The translations under genes and the position numbers were made by a program. From Labrenzia sp. 011 (lineage in GTDB: Bacteria; Pseudomonadota; Alphaproteobacteria; Rhizobiales; Stappiaceae): a stretch of DNA of 64,000 nucleotides. The first letter of the stretch is position 1; every line of letters starts with the position of its first letter. This document shows positions 37,254 to 47,061 of the stretch, in pieces. The notes under the pieces are model-generated. The model saw nothing but the letters and a program-made list of their open reading frames with translations. It did no database searches and had not been told where the DNA came from. The stretch lies in assembly GCF_003075075.1 (NCBI RefSeq), contig NZ_QCYM01000009.1, positions 116,569-180,568 on the forward strand, read 5' to 3'.

Positions 37254-37691
37254 TCAGGTCTCGGCCGGTTGATGGGAGAACGCCCAGAGGCGGGCGCCGA
37301 GAAAGGTAACTGCCGGCACGATCGCGATCGAAAACAGCAGGCCGGCCAGATCAGGCCATGGGGTCAGCTCGAGCCAGAGTGCCAGGACGGTCGAATTGAG
37401 CAGGAACCCGGACAGGGCGATCACCAGGAAGCGGGTCATGCTGGCAAGCATCGTGCCCTTGCGGCGCAGATGCGAGAAACTCCAGAAATAGTGACCGCTG
37501 AAGGACACGCCGAAGGCGACGAGAAAGCCGCATACGTTGGCCGGAAAGACGGACAATATGCCGGATTCCAGCAGCCCGGCGGCGACACCGGCATGGGTGA
37601 GGGTGGCCAGGATGCCGACCACGGCGAATTTGCCCATGGCGGCTGTCTCGGTGCGGATTTTCCGGCGCCTTGCGTCAGCTTTCATCCGCAT
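37254..37691 (-). CDS. GtrA-family membrane protein
   Basis: A 145-aa protein with four predicted TM helices, including the family start FAVVGILATLTHAGVAAGLLE and VCGFLVAFGVSFSGHYFWSF. GtrA proteins are thought to flip undecaprenyl- or polyprenyl-phosphate-linked sugars across the inner membrane. It overlaps the end of the GT2 gene by 17 bases and is followed after 8 bases by the PMT-like enzyme. The start ATG 37691 has AGGGGGA 5 bases upstream; an internal ATG at 37637 is less likely. Confident family call; the sugar is unknown. Confidence 0.9.
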   Translation of the reverse strand: MRMKADARRRKIRTETAAMGKFAVVGILATLTHAGVAAGLLESGILSVFPANVCGFLVAFGVSFSGHYFWSFSHLRRKGTMLASMTRFLVIALSGFLLNSTVLALWLELTPWPDLAGLLFSIAIVPAVTFLGARLWAFSHQPAET

Positions 37692-38709
37692 CCCGTTCCC
37701 CCTGCTCGTGGGTTTCGGGCGTGCCTCCCTCTATGACATCCTGAAGGATATAGACCGGCCGCTGTTTGGCTTCGTTGAACAGGCGGGCGATATATTCGCC
37801 GATCATGCCGATGGACAGAAGCTGCACACCGGAGAAAAACAGCAGCGCGACCATCAGCGAGGCATAGCCGGGCACATCGGTGCCGAAGACGACGACATAC
37901 AGGATCAGATACAAGGCATAGGCAAAGGCGGCCAGGGACACGAAGGCGCCGCCGTAGAACCAGACCCGCAGGGGCAGGGTGGTGAATCCGGTCAGACCGT
38001 CGAGGGCGAAGTTCCACAGTTTCCAGTAGTTGAACTTCCCCGTTCCGGCCTTGCGCGGCGGGCGTTCGTAGGGCAGGGCCATCACCGGAAATCCGACCCA
38101 GGCGAACAGGCCCTTCATGAAGCGGTTGCGTTCGGGAAGCCTCAGGAGCGCGTCGATGACGGCACGGTCGATGAGGCGAAAGTCGCCAGCATTCGCGGGC
38201 ATGTCGATATTGGCCAGCCGGTCGAACAGCCGGTAGAACATGCCGGCGGTAGAACGCTTCATGAGCGTGTCGGAGGACCGGTCTATCCGGAGGCCGTAGA
38301 CGACATCATATCCGGCGCGCCAGCCCTCGATCATCTGCACGATGAGTTCCGGCGGGTCCTGCAGATCGGCATCGATGATGACGGCGATGTCCCCCCGGGC
38401 GGCTTCCAGTCCCGCGGAAAGGGCGGCTTCCTTGCCGAAATTCCGGGACAGGCCGAGGAGGCGGCCGGGCAGACCGTTCTGCAGCTGCTCCGCAAGTATG
38501 TCGGCGGTCCTGTCGCGGCTGCCGTCATCGATGAAAACATATTCGTATTTCAGGCCGCTGCGTTCCAGCACCGGCCGCGTGGCCTCGAGAAAATGACGGA
38601 TGACGTCTTCTTCGTTGAAGACCGGAACGATGACGCTGAGCAGGGGAGCGGCGGGGCGTGAACCCTGCCGTCTTGAGACATAGATCTTCGAGGCTGCGGC
38701 TGCTTGCAT
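37675..38709 (-). CDS. GtrB-like family 2 glycosyltransferase
   Basis: A 344-aa enzyme of the polyprenyl-phosphate glycosyltransferase (DPM1/GtrB/ArnC) type. The GT2 core runs LLSVIVPVFNEEDVI, YVFIDDGSRDRT, GLSRNFGKEAAL, and the metal-binding DADLQDPPEL; two TM helices near the C-terminus (about residues 235-310) anchor it. It should attach a sugar to polyprenyl phosphate on the cytoplasmic side for GtrA and the PMT-like enzyme to use. I take ATG 38709; a GTG at 38763 would add 18 residues, and both have weak SDs. secA lies upstream in transcription beyond a terminator. Confidence 0.92.
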   Translation of the reverse strand: MQAAAASKIYVSRRQGSRPAAPLLSVIVPVFNEEDVIRHFLEATRPVLERSGLKYEYVFIDDGSRDRTADILAEQLQNGLPGRLLGLSRNFGKEAALSAGLEAARGDIAVIIDADLQDPPELIVQMIEGWRAGYDVVYGLRIDRSSDTLMKRSTAGMFYRLFDRLANIDMPANAGDFRLIDRAVIDALLRLPERNRFMKGLFAWVGFPVMALPYERPPRKAGTGKFNYWKLWNFALDGLTGFTTLPLRVWFYGGAFVSLAAFAYALYLILYVVVFGTDVPGYASLMVALLFFSGVQLLSIGMIGEYIARLFNEAKQRPVYILQDVIEGGTPETHEQGERDADES

Positions 38710-38768
38710 GAAAGGCTCTTGGGTCCTGACGCTCCAATTCGGCGCAACCTGCCGGAAAATCACGAAAA

Positions 38769-38797
38769 AGGCCAGCCTCGAAGATTCGGGCCGGCCT
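38769..38797 (-). terminator. secA terminator
   Basis: On the minus strand, AGGCCGGCC and GGCTGGCCT form a 9-bp stem with one mismatch around an 11-base loop, followed by TTTTTC. It lies 27 bases after the secA stop, between secA and the GT2 gene. Confidence 0.75.
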
Positions 38798-38823
38798 GTT
38801 TTCCGTTCGGATGCGGGATCGGT

Positions 38824-41592
38824 CTACACAAGCGCTCCGTGGCAATGCTTGTATTTCTTGCCGGACCCGCACGGGCAGGGCTCGTTGCGTCCGACCTTGC
38901 CCCAGGTGTCGGGATCGTTCGGGTCACGCTGAGGAGCCGCCGCCAGGCTTGCATCCGCAATCGCCATTTCATCTTCCCCGGTCAGGGGATCGATGTGGTG
39001 GGCGTGCATTTCCGGTTCCGCGGGCATCTGCGGAGCCTGTTCGGTCACCAGTTCCACGCGCAGCAACTGTGCGGTCGTGATCTGGCGCAGCTGGGTCAGC
39101 ATGGATTCGAACAGGGTGAAGGCTTCGGTCTTGTATTCCTGCAGCGGATCGCGCTGGGCATAGCCGCGGAAGCCGACGACGGACCGCAGGTGATCCAGAT
39201 TGGCCAGGTGTTCACGCCACAGGTTGTCCAGGGTCTGAAGGAGGATCGCCTTTTCCACCTGCCGCATGATGTCCGGGGAATATTTGGCGACCTTCTGCGC
39301 CATGGCGCTGTCGGCGGCCTTGCGGATCCGGTCCTTGACCTCTTCCTCGGCGATGCCCTCCTCCTCGGCCCAGTCCTTGATGGGCAGGTCGAGGTTCAGG
39401 TACTTGCGTACTTCCTCCTGGAGGCCTTCGGTATCCCACTGCTCGGGATAGGCCCGCTCGGGAATGTGATTCGCCACAAGGTCGTCGACCACGTCTCTGC
39501 GCATTTCGGCGACGGCATCCTGGATGGCTTCGCTGTCCATCAGCTCGATCCGCTGATCGAAGACGACCTTGCGCTGGTCGTTCATCACATCATCGAATTT
39601 CAGCAGGTTCTTGCGGATGTCGAAGTTGCGCGCCTCGACCTTCTGCTGCGCTTTTTCCAGAGCCCTGTTGATCCAGGGGTGGATGATCGCCTCGCCTTCC
39701 TCAAGACCGAGCTTCTGCAGCATGGAATCCATGCGCTCGGAGCCGAAGATGCGCATCAGGTCATCCTGCAGGGACAGGAAGAACTTCGAATGGCCGGGGT
39801 CGCCCTGACGGCCGGAACGGCCGCGCAGCTGGTTGTCGATACGCCGGCTTTCGTGGCGCTCGGTCCCGATCACGTAAAGTCCGCCAGCCTCGAGGGCCTT
39901 CTGCTTCAGCTTTTCCACTTCGGCGCGGATCCGCGCTTCGGCGGCGGTCCGCTCTTCGCCCTCGGGCATATCTCCGAGTTCCATGTCGATCTGCATGTCG
40001 GCGTTGCCGCCGAGCTGAATGTCGGTACCGCGGCCGGCCATGTTGGTGGCGATCGTCACGGCGCCGGGAAGACCGGCCTGCGCCACGATGAAGGCTTCCT
40101 GTTCGTGGTAGCGGGCGTTGAGGACCGCAAACACCTTGGATGTGCCGTCGTCGTTTTTCTGGGCGGCGGCAAAGGCGGCGGGATCGCTCAGGTCGATCTG
40201 CTTGTAGCCGTGCTTTTTCAGAAGCTCGGCAAGGAGTTCCGACTTTTCAATCGACGTCGTGCCCACCAGAACCGGCTGGCCGCGCTCCTTGCAATCGTCG
40301 ATGAGCTTGACGATGGCGAGAAACTTTTCTTCCACCGTCCGATAGACCTCGTCGTCGTCGTCCTCCCGCCGGACCGGCTTGTTTGTGGGGATTTCGACGA
40401 CCTCGAGATTGTAGATATCCGCGAATTCATCCGCTTCCGTCGAGGCCGTGCCGGTCATCCCGGCAAGCTTGTCGTACATGCGGAAATAATTCTGGAAGGT
40501 AATGGACGCGAGCGTCTGGTTTTCCGGCTGGATCTGAACCTTCTCGCGGGCCTCCAGTGCCTGGTGCAGGCCTTCGGAGAAACGGCGTCCCGGCATCATG
40601 CGGCCGGTGAATTCGTCGATGATGACGACTTCGCCGTTGCGCACGATGTAGTCCTTGTCGCGCTGGAACAGCTTGTGGGCCTTCAACGCCTGCTGCAGAT
40701 GGTGAACGATGGCCACGTTCTCGACATCGTACAGGGAGTTGCCCTTCAGCAGGCCGGCTTCCCTCAGCAGGTTCTCCAGCTTTTCGTTGCCGGCTTCCGT
40801 GAAGGTGGCGGACCGCTGTTTTTCGTCCAGCTCGTAATCTTCGGCGGTCAGTTCCGGAATCAGGGTATCGACCGAGTTGTAGAACTCGGAGCGGTCCTCC
40901 AGCGGGCCGGAAATGATCAGCGGCGTGCGGGCCTCGTCGACCAGGATCGAGTCGACCTCGTCGACGATCGCATAGTGATGTCCGCGCTGAACCATCGACC
41001 CGCGGTCGTGTTTCATGTTGTCGCGCAGATAGTCGAAGCCGAATTCGTTGTTGGTGCCGTAGGTGACATCCGCGGCATAGGCCGCCCGACGTTCCTCGTC
41101 CGACAGGCCGTGGGTGATGCAGCCGACGGTCAGGCCCAGGAACCGGTAGACCTGGCCCATCCAGTCGCTGTCGCGCTGGGCCAGATAATCGTTCACCGTG
41201 ACCACATGGACGCCCTTGCCTTCAAGGGCGTTCAGATAGACCGGCGCGGTTGCGACCAGGGTCTTGCCCTCGCCCGTCCGCATTTCCGAAATCTGACCGG
41301 AGTTGAGCACCATGCCGCCGATGAGCTGCACGTCATAGTGCCGCTGGCCGAGGGCACGGCGCGCGGCCTCGCGAACCGTCGCAAAGGCGGGAACGAGGAT
41401 GTCCTCGACATCGGCGCCATTTTTCAGCTGGGTACGGAATTCATCCGTCCGTGCTCTCAGCGAGTCGTCCGACAGAGCCTGAAGTTCCGGCTCGAGAGCG
41501 TTGATCTGCTCGACTTTCGACCGAAATGTCTTAATTTTCCGGTCGTTGGCCGAACCGAAAATCTTACGTGCTAAAGCGCCAAGGCCAGCCAT
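38824..41592 (-). CDS. secA: Preprotein translocase ATPase SecA
   Basis: SecA is the motor that drives unfolded proteins through SecYEG. At 922 aa it is full length. It has Walker [12 protein letters not shown] (about residue 102), Walker [18 protein letters not shown], helicase motif [11 protein letters not shown] region, [31 protein letters not shown], and the C-terminal zinc-binding [14 protein letters not shown] that contacts SecB and lipids. The start is ATG 41592 ([12 protein letters not shown]); the frame continuing to 41733 has no SecA similarity. It is divergent from the ppiC-type isomerase. A 956-codon opposite-strand frame here is a GC-driven shadow. Confidence 0.98.
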   Translation of the reverse strand: MAGLGALARKIFGSANDRKIKTFRSKVEQINALEPELQALSDDSLRARTDEFRTQLKNGADVEDILVPAFATVREAARRALGQRHYDVQLIGGMVLNSGQISEMRTGEGKTLVATAPVYLNALEGKGVHVVTVNDYLAQRDSDWMGQVYRFLGLTVGCITHGLSDEERRAAYAADVTYGTNNEFGFDYLRDNMKHDRGSMVQRGHHYAIVDEVDSILVDEARTPLIISGPLEDRSEFYNSVDTLIPELTAEDYELDEKQRSATFTEAGNEKLENLLREAGLLKGNSLYDVENVAIVHHLQQALKAHKLFQRDKDYIVRNGEVVIIDEFTGRMMPGRRFSEGLHQALEAREKVQIQPENQTLASITFQNYFRMYDKLAGMTGTASTEADEFADIYNLEVVEIPTNKPVRREDDDDEVYRTVEEKFLAIVKLIDDCKERGQPVLVGTTSIEKSELLAELLKKHGYKQIDLSDPAAFAAAQKNDDGTSKVFAVLNARYHEQEAFIVAQAGLPGAVTIATNMAGRGTDIQLGGNADMQIDMELGDMPEGEERTAAEARIRAEVEKLKQKALEAGGLYVIGTERHESRRIDNQLRGRSGRQGDPGHSKFFLSLQDDLMRIFGSERMDSMLQKLGLEEGEAIIHPWINRALEKAQQKVEARNFDIRKNLLKFDDVMNDQRKVVFDQRIELMDSEAIQDAVAEMRRDVVDDLVANHIPERAYPEQWDTEGLQEEVRKYLNLDLPIKDWAEEEGIAEEEVKDRIRKAADSAMAQKVAKYSPDIMRQVEKAILLQTLDNLWREHLANLDHLRSVVGFRGYAQRDPLQEYKTEAFTLFESMLTQLRQITTAQLLRVELVTEQAPQMPAEPEMHAHHIDPLTGEDEMAIADASLAAAPQRDPNDPDTWGKVGRNEPCPCGSGKKYKHCHGALV

Positions 41593-41859
41593 GTGGCGGT
41601 CCTTCCCTGAAAGGCGGCGCCACTGGCAATCCGGCGCCTGCCCATGAAATCGTCTCAATTGCTGTCCACGTTGCCGACAAGCGCAACGCGCTGGCCGGTT
41701 GACCGCGGCCGAAAAGATGCCTTCCCGGCCCACAAGCCGGACGCCCGAGAGATAAGAGGGGGTTCAATGCTTGTCAACGCTGCTGGAATGCGCAAAGTAG
41801 CCCAGCCCTCATCAACGGGGGGAAGAAAGATTACTGTTCCTATAGGTAAAGGACACCTC

Positions 41860-42723
41860 ATGCTCCGAATTTCGATGCGCAGGCCGGTTCAGGCACTTGC
41901 CGTTTCAATCCTGGCCATGTCGCTCGGATCCGCGACCCTTCTTGCCGCCGAACCTGACGATGTGGTCGCCAAGGTCGGCGATGCGGAAATCACCGAAGCC
42001 GAACTGGCATTTGCCGCCCAGGACGCCGGCCAGGAACTGCAGCGTTTTCCGCCGGCGCAATGGCGCCAGCTGCTGCTCGACGCGATGGTCGACATGGAAC
42101 TGATGGCGCAGGCTGCCCGTGAGGATGGTCTGGATCAGGATCCGGATTTCCAAAGACAGCTGGATTTCCTCGAACTGCAGGCCCTGCGCAACGCGTATCT
42201 TGCCCAGAAAATCGGTGGAACGATTTCCGAGGATGACGTCAAGGCCGCCTACGACGCGCAATTCGCGGATTTCGAAGGCGCGGAAGAGATGCATGCCCGT
42301 CACATTCTGGTGAAGGAAAAGGCAGAGGCCGAGGCGCTGGTTGCCGAACTGGACGGTGGCGCCGATTTCGCGGAACTGGCGCGGGAAAAATCCACCGGCC
42401 CTTCCGGCCCCAACGGCGGCGATCTCGGCTTTTTCAAGTCGGGCCAGATGGTCAAGCCGTTTGAAGAGGCGGTCATGACGCTTGAGCCGGGCGGCTACAC
42501 GAAAGAACCGGTGGAAACCCAGTTCGGCTGGCATGTGATCAAGCTGGAAGAAAAGCGCCGCGAGGAAAAGCCGGCACTCGAAGAAGTCGGCGACTCCCTG
42601 CGTCAGCAGATTTTCCGGGAGCGTTACCAGGCCCGTATGGCCGAACTCAAGGATACGATGAAGGTCGAAATTCTTGACGACAAACTGTCCTTGCCGGCCG
42701 ACGACGGCGCAAAGACGGAGTGA
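41860..42723 (+). CDS. Periplasmic parvulin-type peptidyl-prolyl isomerase
   Basis: A 287-aa PpiC/SurA-like foldase. Residues 1 to about 28 are a signal peptide (basic MRRP, then hydrophobic, ending LLAAEPDD). An N-terminal helical chaperone domain (about 30-135) is followed by the rotamase domain beginning at EEMHARHILVKEK, with FAELAREKSTGPSGPNGGDLGFF and FGWHVIKLEEKR. It should help fold outer-membrane or exported proteins, fitting its place beside secA. ATG 41860 with AAAGGA about 6 bases upstream is the only start that fits a signal peptide; the frame to 41644 is spurious. Confidence 0.94.
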   Translation: MLRISMRRPVQALAVSILAMSLGSATLLAAEPDDVVAKVGDAEITEAELAFAAQDAGQELQRFPPAQWRQLLLDAMVDMELMAQAAREDGLDQDPDFQRQLDFLELQALRNAYLAQKIGGTISEDDVKAAYDAQFADFEGAEEMHARHILVKEKAEAEALVAELDGGADFAELAREKSTGPSGPNGGDLGFFKSGQMVKPFEEAVMTLEPGGYTKEPVETQFGWHVIKLEEKRREEKPALEEVGDSLRQQIFRERYQARMAELKDTMKVEILDDKLSLPADDGAKTE

Positions 42724-42748
42724 TCGCCGCGTCCCGGCGACAATTCGA

Positions 42749-42776
42749 CCCGGCGGCGCCTTGCTGCCGGGTTTTT
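42749..42776 (+). terminator. Intrinsic terminator of the isomerase gene
   Basis: CCCGGCGGC and GCTGCCGGG form a stem with one mismatch around the GCCTT loop, followed directly by TTTTTC. It lies about 25 bases beyond the isomerase stop and before argJ. Confidence 0.8.
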
Positions 42777-42873
42777 CTCAGGACGGGCGGCGGGCGAAAA
42801 GGCTTGCGCCGCCGCGGCGCTTTTGGGTAGATCAAGCGGCTTTTCGTCCGGAACCGGTCGAAAGGTTCAACCG

Positions 42874-44142
42874 TTGACCAAGAGTGCCGGAAAAGCTTCC
42901 ATGCCGACGACCGTTTCCCCTCTCGCCCCCAAATCCTATCCGCACATGCCGGAGATCGAGGGCGTTCAATTCGCGACCGCTTCGGCAGGTATCAAATACA
43001 AGGGCCGCACGGATGTGCTGCTGGCGACGGTCTGCGAGGGCACGGCCGTTGCAGGCGTGTTTACCCGATCCAGATGTTCCTCCGCGCCGGTGGACTGGTG
43101 CAAGGACCGCATCGGAGCCGGAAGGGCGCGTGCGCTTCTGGTGAATTCGGGCAATGCCAACGCCTTTACCGGCAAAAAGGGCGCGGCGGCGGTCGAATTG
43201 TCCGCGCAGATTGTCTCCGGCGCTCTCGGCTGCGGCGAGGAGGAAATCTTCCTTGCCTCGACCGGGGTGATCGGCGAACCGCTCGGGGCGGAGAAATTCG
43301 CGGATGTGATCGGAGACCTGAAGGCCGACCAGGGCCGTGCGTCCTGGCTGGATGCCGCCCGGGCGATCATGACGACGGACACCTATCCGAAGGTGGCGAC
43401 CGCATCCGTCGATCTGGACGGGGAAACGGTGTCGATCAACGGCATCGCAAAAGGAGCGGGCATGATCGCGCCGGACATGGCGACCATGCTGTCCTTCATC
43501 TTCACCGATGCGGCCATCGCGCCGGATGTCCTCCAGGCCCTGCTGGGCACGGAAACCGAGCGCAGCTTCAATGCGGTAACGGTCGACAGCGACACATCGA
43601 CCTCCGATACCGTCCTGTTGTTCGCAACCGGCACGGCGGCGGCGAGAGGGGTAGCGCCTGTTGCCTCCCTCGAGGATCCTCGCGTGGAGGTTCTGCGCGC
43701 GGCGCTGGGGGATGTGATGCTGGAGCTGGCGCATCAGGTTGTCCGCGACGGCGAAGGGGCCCGGAAATTCGTTGAAGTGCGCGTCGAAGGCGCCGAGAGC
43801 GATGCTTCCGCGAAAAGGATCGCGCTGTCGATCGCCAATTCGCCGCTCGTCAAGACCGCGGTCGCCGGAGAGGATGCCAATTGGGGACGGGTGGTCATGG
43901 CTGTCGGCAAGGCCGGCGAGCCGGCGGATCGGGACCGGTTGGCGATCTGGTTCGGTGACGTGCGCGTGGCCGTCGACGGAGAACGGGACCCCGATTACAG
44001 CGAGGAGGCTGCCTCCGCGGTGATGAAAGAGGACGATATCGTCATCCGGGTGGATCTGGGCCTCGGCACAGGGCATGCCACCGTATGGACCTGTGACCTG
44101 ACCAAGGAATATGTCGCCATCAACGGCGATTACCGCAGCTAG
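42874..44142 (+). CDS. argJ: Bifunctional glutamate N-acetyltransferase / amino-acid acetyltransferase ArgJ
   Basis: ArgJ recycles the acetyl group from N-acetylornithine to glutamate and can also use acetyl-CoA, serving the cyclic arginine pathway. It is made as one chain that cuts itself: the site is at the threonine of [17 protein letters not shown], where ATM is invariant. Other marks are [10 protein letters not shown] and [18 protein letters not shown] used TTG 42874 (AAAGG 8 bases upstream) as the start; ATG 42901 ([13 protein letters not shown]), which has GGAAAAG upstream, is equally possible. Length 422 or 413 aa, both normal. Confidence 0.95.
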   Translation: MTKSAGKASMPTTVSPLAPKSYPHMPEIEGVQFATASAGIKYKGRTDVLLATVCEGTAVAGVFTRSRCSSAPVDWCKDRIGAGRARALLVNSGNANAFTGKKGAAAVELSAQIVSGALGCGEEEIFLASTGVIGEPLGAEKFADVIGDLKADQGRASWLDAARAIMTTDTYPKVATASVDLDGETVSINGIAKGAGMIAPDMATMLSFIFTDAAIAPDVLQALLGTETERSFNAVTVDSDTSTSDTVLLFATGTAAARGVAPVASLEDPRVEVLRAALGDVMLELAHQVVRDGEGARKFVEVRVEGAESDASAKRIALSIANSPLVKTAVAGEDANWGRVVMAVGKAGEPADRDRLAIWFGDVRVAVDGERDPDYSEEAASAVMKEDDIVIRVDLGLGTGHATVWTCDLTKEYVAINGDYRS

Positions 44143-44256
44143 CTTCCGGACCCGACCATGACACGGCCCGATCCGGATACGCCGGAGAACTTGCGGATTT
44201 CAACCGGAGTTGCTTAACCGCCCCTCAAGCGACTGTCTCAGAACTGGACCCCGACC

Positions 44257-44658
44257 ATGACCAAGATCGTACTCGTCGCGGCCTGCGCCCTGGTGGATGT
44301 GGACGGGCGCATTCTCCTGGCGCAGCGGCCGGAGGGCAAATCCATGGCCGGATTGTGGGAGTTTCCGGGGGGGAAGGTCGAAGACGGCGAGCGGCCGGAA
44401 GAAACCCTTATCCGGGAACTCGACGAGGAGCTCGGCATCACGGTTAAGGAAGCGTGTCTGGCGCCGCTGACCTTTGCCAGCCACGCTTATGAGGATTTCC
44501 ATCTTCTCATGCCATTGTTCATCTGCCGCAGATGGGACGGTGTGGCTCGGGGTCTGGAAAACCAGGCGCTGAAATGGGTGCGGGCAGGCCGGCTGAGGGA
44601 TTATCCGATGCCGGCGGCCGATGAACCGCTCATTCCGCATATTCTGGAAGCCGTCTAG
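44257..44658 (+). CDS. mutT: 8-oxo-dGTP diphosphatase (MutT-type Nudix hydrolase)
   Basis: A 133-aa Nudix enzyme that removes 8-oxo-dGTP from the nucleotide pool to prevent A:T to C:G changes. The Nudix box is complete, from G39 through E45 to REL-DEELG at 53-60. WEFPGGK in front is typical of MutT. It follows argJ after 114 bases and has a poor SD. Other Nudix substrates are possible, but the size and LLAQRPEGKSMAGLWEF form are those of MutT. Confidence 0.92.
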   Translation: MTKIVLVAACALVDVDGRILLAQRPEGKSMAGLWEFPGGKVEDGERPEETLIRELDEELGITVKEACLAPLTFASHAYEDFHLLMPLFICRRWDGVARGLENQALKWVRAGRLRDYPMPAADEPLIPHILEAV

Positions 44659-44737
44659 GCATTTCGAGTGCGGTCAGGGCGAGGCGGAATGCGGCAGCCG
44701 AGTTTGTTTCTCCCGTTCCAGGTGGAGAATATTCGCA

Positions 44738-44953
44738 ATGTTCAGGACGTCCGCGTGCTGCCGGGGGGCAAGCCATCTTCTGACCCGGTTCTTCCGGAAT
44801 GAGGGCGGGGCCACCACCATTGAATATGCGCTGATCGTCGGCATCATCGGGGGCATCCTCATTGTCAGTTTCCAGGAAATTGGCGGAATTTTGAGTGACG
44901 ATATCTTCGGCGCGGCCATGGATGCCCTCAATGAGGTCACGGGAGGCGGCTGA
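44738..44953 (+). CDS. Flp/Fap-type pilin (orphan)
   Basis: A 71-aa prepilin. After a short basic lead (residues 1-22) come NEGGATTIEYALIVGIIGGILIVSF, where a prepilin peptidase would cut after a glycine and leave the TTIEYALI motif with its conserved glutamate. Flp pilins build Tad adhesive pili and are exported and assembled by Cpa/Tad proteins, none of which are in this window. ATG 44738 has GGTGGAG about 10 bases upstream; the frame open to 44621 overlaps mutT and is unlikely. Confidence 0.88.
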   Translation: MFRTSACCRGASHLLTRFFRNEGGATTIEYALIVGIIGGILIVSFQEIGGILSDDIFGAAMDALNEVTGGG

Positions 44954-45116
44954 CGTGCCGACGGCCCGCCGGACCATTGGCGAGCTTGCGGTCCGGCGCC
45001 GGTCCTGGAGCATGTCGCGTTCAATTGAATTCAGAACATCGCCCGAACGCATTTGCGATGCCAAGGCTGCCTCGGGGGCTTCCTGAAGCCATGAATGTGC
45101 TTAGACGCGACGCGTT

Positions 45117-46010
45117 CTAATCGCCGATCTTCTTTTCCTCGACCCCAAGCGCATCCGCCAGTCTGGATCTGGCCGATCCCGGACGCAGCGGTTTCTGCTG
45201 GCTTTCGTGAGGCGCCCAGCCCGAGAGCGTCACAAGGGCGAATGTCGCCCTGATCCGCCCGTCCGGATCGCTGTGGTCCTGCGCGTAGAGTTCGGCAGCG
45301 CGCAGCAGGACCTTTTCCGTGAGAGGCGTGCGGCTGCGGTCTTTCAGAACCGAGGTCGCTCCCATGGCGCGCAGGTCCGCGAGCAGCGCGAACATGGTGT
45401 CATAGCGAACCGTAAGCGTGTCCAGATCCGTGACGGGAAGAGCGAAGCCGGCCCGTTGCAGCAGGCTGCCGAGATCGCGCGTATCGGCGAATGGCAGGAC
45501 GCGGGCGGCGGCCCCGCCGCTGAGTTCCAGTTCCGCCCGGGTGAGGCTGTCGCGCAGTTCCGTCAGCGTGCCCGCGCCGGGCAGTGTCGCCAGAAACAGA
45601 CCGTCCGGTGTCAGTGCCCGGCGGATCTGCACCAGGCTTCCGGGCAGGTCGTTGACGAATTGCAGGTTCAGCGCGGAGACGATCAGATCGACCGACTGGT
45701 CCCGGAACGGAAGCATGGCGTCGTCGCAGATCACATCCGGCGGCGGCAGGTTCGGGTCGGCGCAGAACAGATCCGCCCGGACGAGGGTCTCCGCCTTGCC
45801 GGATCCTGAGATGGCCCGCGACACCAGGCCGCAATGCCCGCCCAGATCAACTGCCGTGCGAAAGGTCCGGTTGATCATCAGCAGGCGGTCCTGCAGATCC
45901 TCCGCGACAGCCCGCAGAAGAAAGTCCGCGCCGGGCTTGGCGGCCCTCAGGGCACGCTCGCGGCGGCTGCGGAACAACGGGCGGTCGAACAGGTCTGGTT
46001 GTGCGGTCAC
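45117..46010 (-). CDS. NDUFAF5-like SAM-dependent methyltransferase/hydroxylase
   Basis: A 297-aa class I SAM methyltransferase related to BioC and closest in style to alphaproteobacterial homologues of mitochondrial NDUFAF5, the complex I assembly factor that modifies an arginine of NDUFS7. It starts LFDRPLFRSRRERAL, the motif I region is TAVDLGGHCGLVSRA, and VDLIVSALNLQFVNDLPGSL with ALTPDGLFLATLPG are characteristic. Whether it acts as hydroxylase or methyltransferase is unknown. Divergent from comF with 116 bases between. Confidence 0.88.
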   Translation of the reverse strand: MTAQPDLFDRPLFRSRRERALRAAKPGADFLLRAVAEDLQDRLLMINRTFRTAVDLGGHCGLVSRAISGSGKAETLVRADLFCADPNLPPPDVICDDAMLPFRDQSVDLIVSALNLQFVNDLPGSLVQIRRALTPDGLFLATLPGAGTLTELRDSLTRAELELSGGAAARVLPFADTRDLGSLLQRAGFALPVTDLDTLTVRYDTMFALLADLRAMGATSVLKDRSRTPLTEKVLLRAAELYAQDHSDPDGRIRATFALVTLSGWAPHESQQKPLRPGSARSRLADALGVEEKKIGD

Positions 46011-46126
46011 GGGAACTCGGCCTTTGTCAGAGCATGGCCGGTCACATATGGTATCCGGACCGGAAGGTCAAAGACTTGCCCCTGCCGGCATACGGCCGGG
46101 GTTGACGATTGGTGAGGTCCGTACAG

Positions 46127-46921
46127 GTGAAGCACTTGTCCTTCATCGGCACACGCCTGGTTTCGGCTCCCCGCTCGGCTGCGGGGCTGGCGCTGGATTT
46201 TCTGCTGCCGCTGCGGTGTCTGTGCTGCGAGGCGAAAGTGGCCTCCCGGGACGGCCTGTGCCCGCGCTGCTGGCAGAACATGCCCTTCATCGAACGGCCG
46301 TGGTGCCAGCGCCTGGGAATACCCTTCACCTATGATGTGGGGGAGGGCGCCTGGAGCCCGCGTGCGATCGCCTCGCCGCCCGTGTTCGACCGGCTGCGGT
46401 CGGTCGCCTTCTATGACGGTCCGGCACGGGAGCTGGTTCTGGCCCTCAAGTTCTCGCGGCGCCGCGAGCTTGCCCGGTCCATGGGACGCTGGATGAGCCG
46501 CAGCGGGAGCGAGTTCCTCGATCGGGACAGTCTCATCGTCCCCGTTCCGCTGCATTGGCTGCGTCTGCTGTCCCGCCGTTTCAACCAGTCTGCCGACCTT
46601 GCCCGGTCCGTTGCGGCGCATTGTGGCGGGCAGTTCGAGCCGGAGATCCTGAAACGCCGGAAGCGGACACGCCAGCAGGTCGGTCTGTCGGCAAAGGACC
46701 GGCGGAAAAACGTCCGCTCCGCCTTCGCGGTGGATGCAGCGCGGAAAGGTCACCTTCAGGGCCGCCATGTTGTCCTGGTCGATGATGTGATGACGACCGG
46801 ATCGACGATCTCCGCCTGCACCAGGGTTCTCCTGGCGGCGGGGGCTTCATCCGTGGATGTGCTCACATTTGCGCTTGCCGATCCTTCGGTCCGATCCGGG
46901 AACGGCAGCTTGTCGGTTTGA
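46127..46921 (+). CDS. ComF-family phosphoribosyltransferase-like protein
   Basis: A 264-aa protein with an N-terminal double zinc ribbon (CLCCEAKVASRDGLCPRCW) and a C-terminal phosphoribosyltransferase fold with the PRPP loop VVLVDDVMTTGSTISACT. ComF is needed for late steps of DNA uptake in naturally competent bacteria but is widespread in others, where its role is unclear. GTG 46127 has GAGG 9 bases upstream; GTG 46112 or TTG 46109 would add a few residues. Followed after 140 bases by glutaredoxin. Confidence 0.92.
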   Translation: MKHLSFIGTRLVSAPRSAAGLALDFLLPLRCLCCEAKVASRDGLCPRCWQNMPFIERPWCQRLGIPFTYDVGEGAWSPRAIASPPVFDRLRSVAFYDGPARELVLALKFSRRRELARSMGRWMSRSGSEFLDRDSLIVPVPLHWLRLLSRRFNQSADLARSVAAHCGGQFEPEILKRRKRTRQQVGLSAKDRRKNVRSAFAVDAARKGHLQGRHVVLVDDVMTTGSTISACTRVLLAAGASSVDVLTFALADPSVRSGNGSLSV

Positions 46922-47061
46922 AGCTGTCCCTTGAGTTTTTCCGCGGTGAACGCATATAACGCCGGGATTTCTTATCGAACGGATTGTGCCCGGCGGACCG
47001 GGTTCGCCGAGGTCCTGACAGCGGGCGAACCGTTCCGGCAGGCAACAAAAGGATAGAACGA

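Noticed and set aside
38704..41574. 956-codon plus-strand open frame opposite secA
   Set aside because: It mirrors secA codons on the other strand; high GC at third positions removes antisense stop codons. No recognisable domain, and composition is unlike a real protein.
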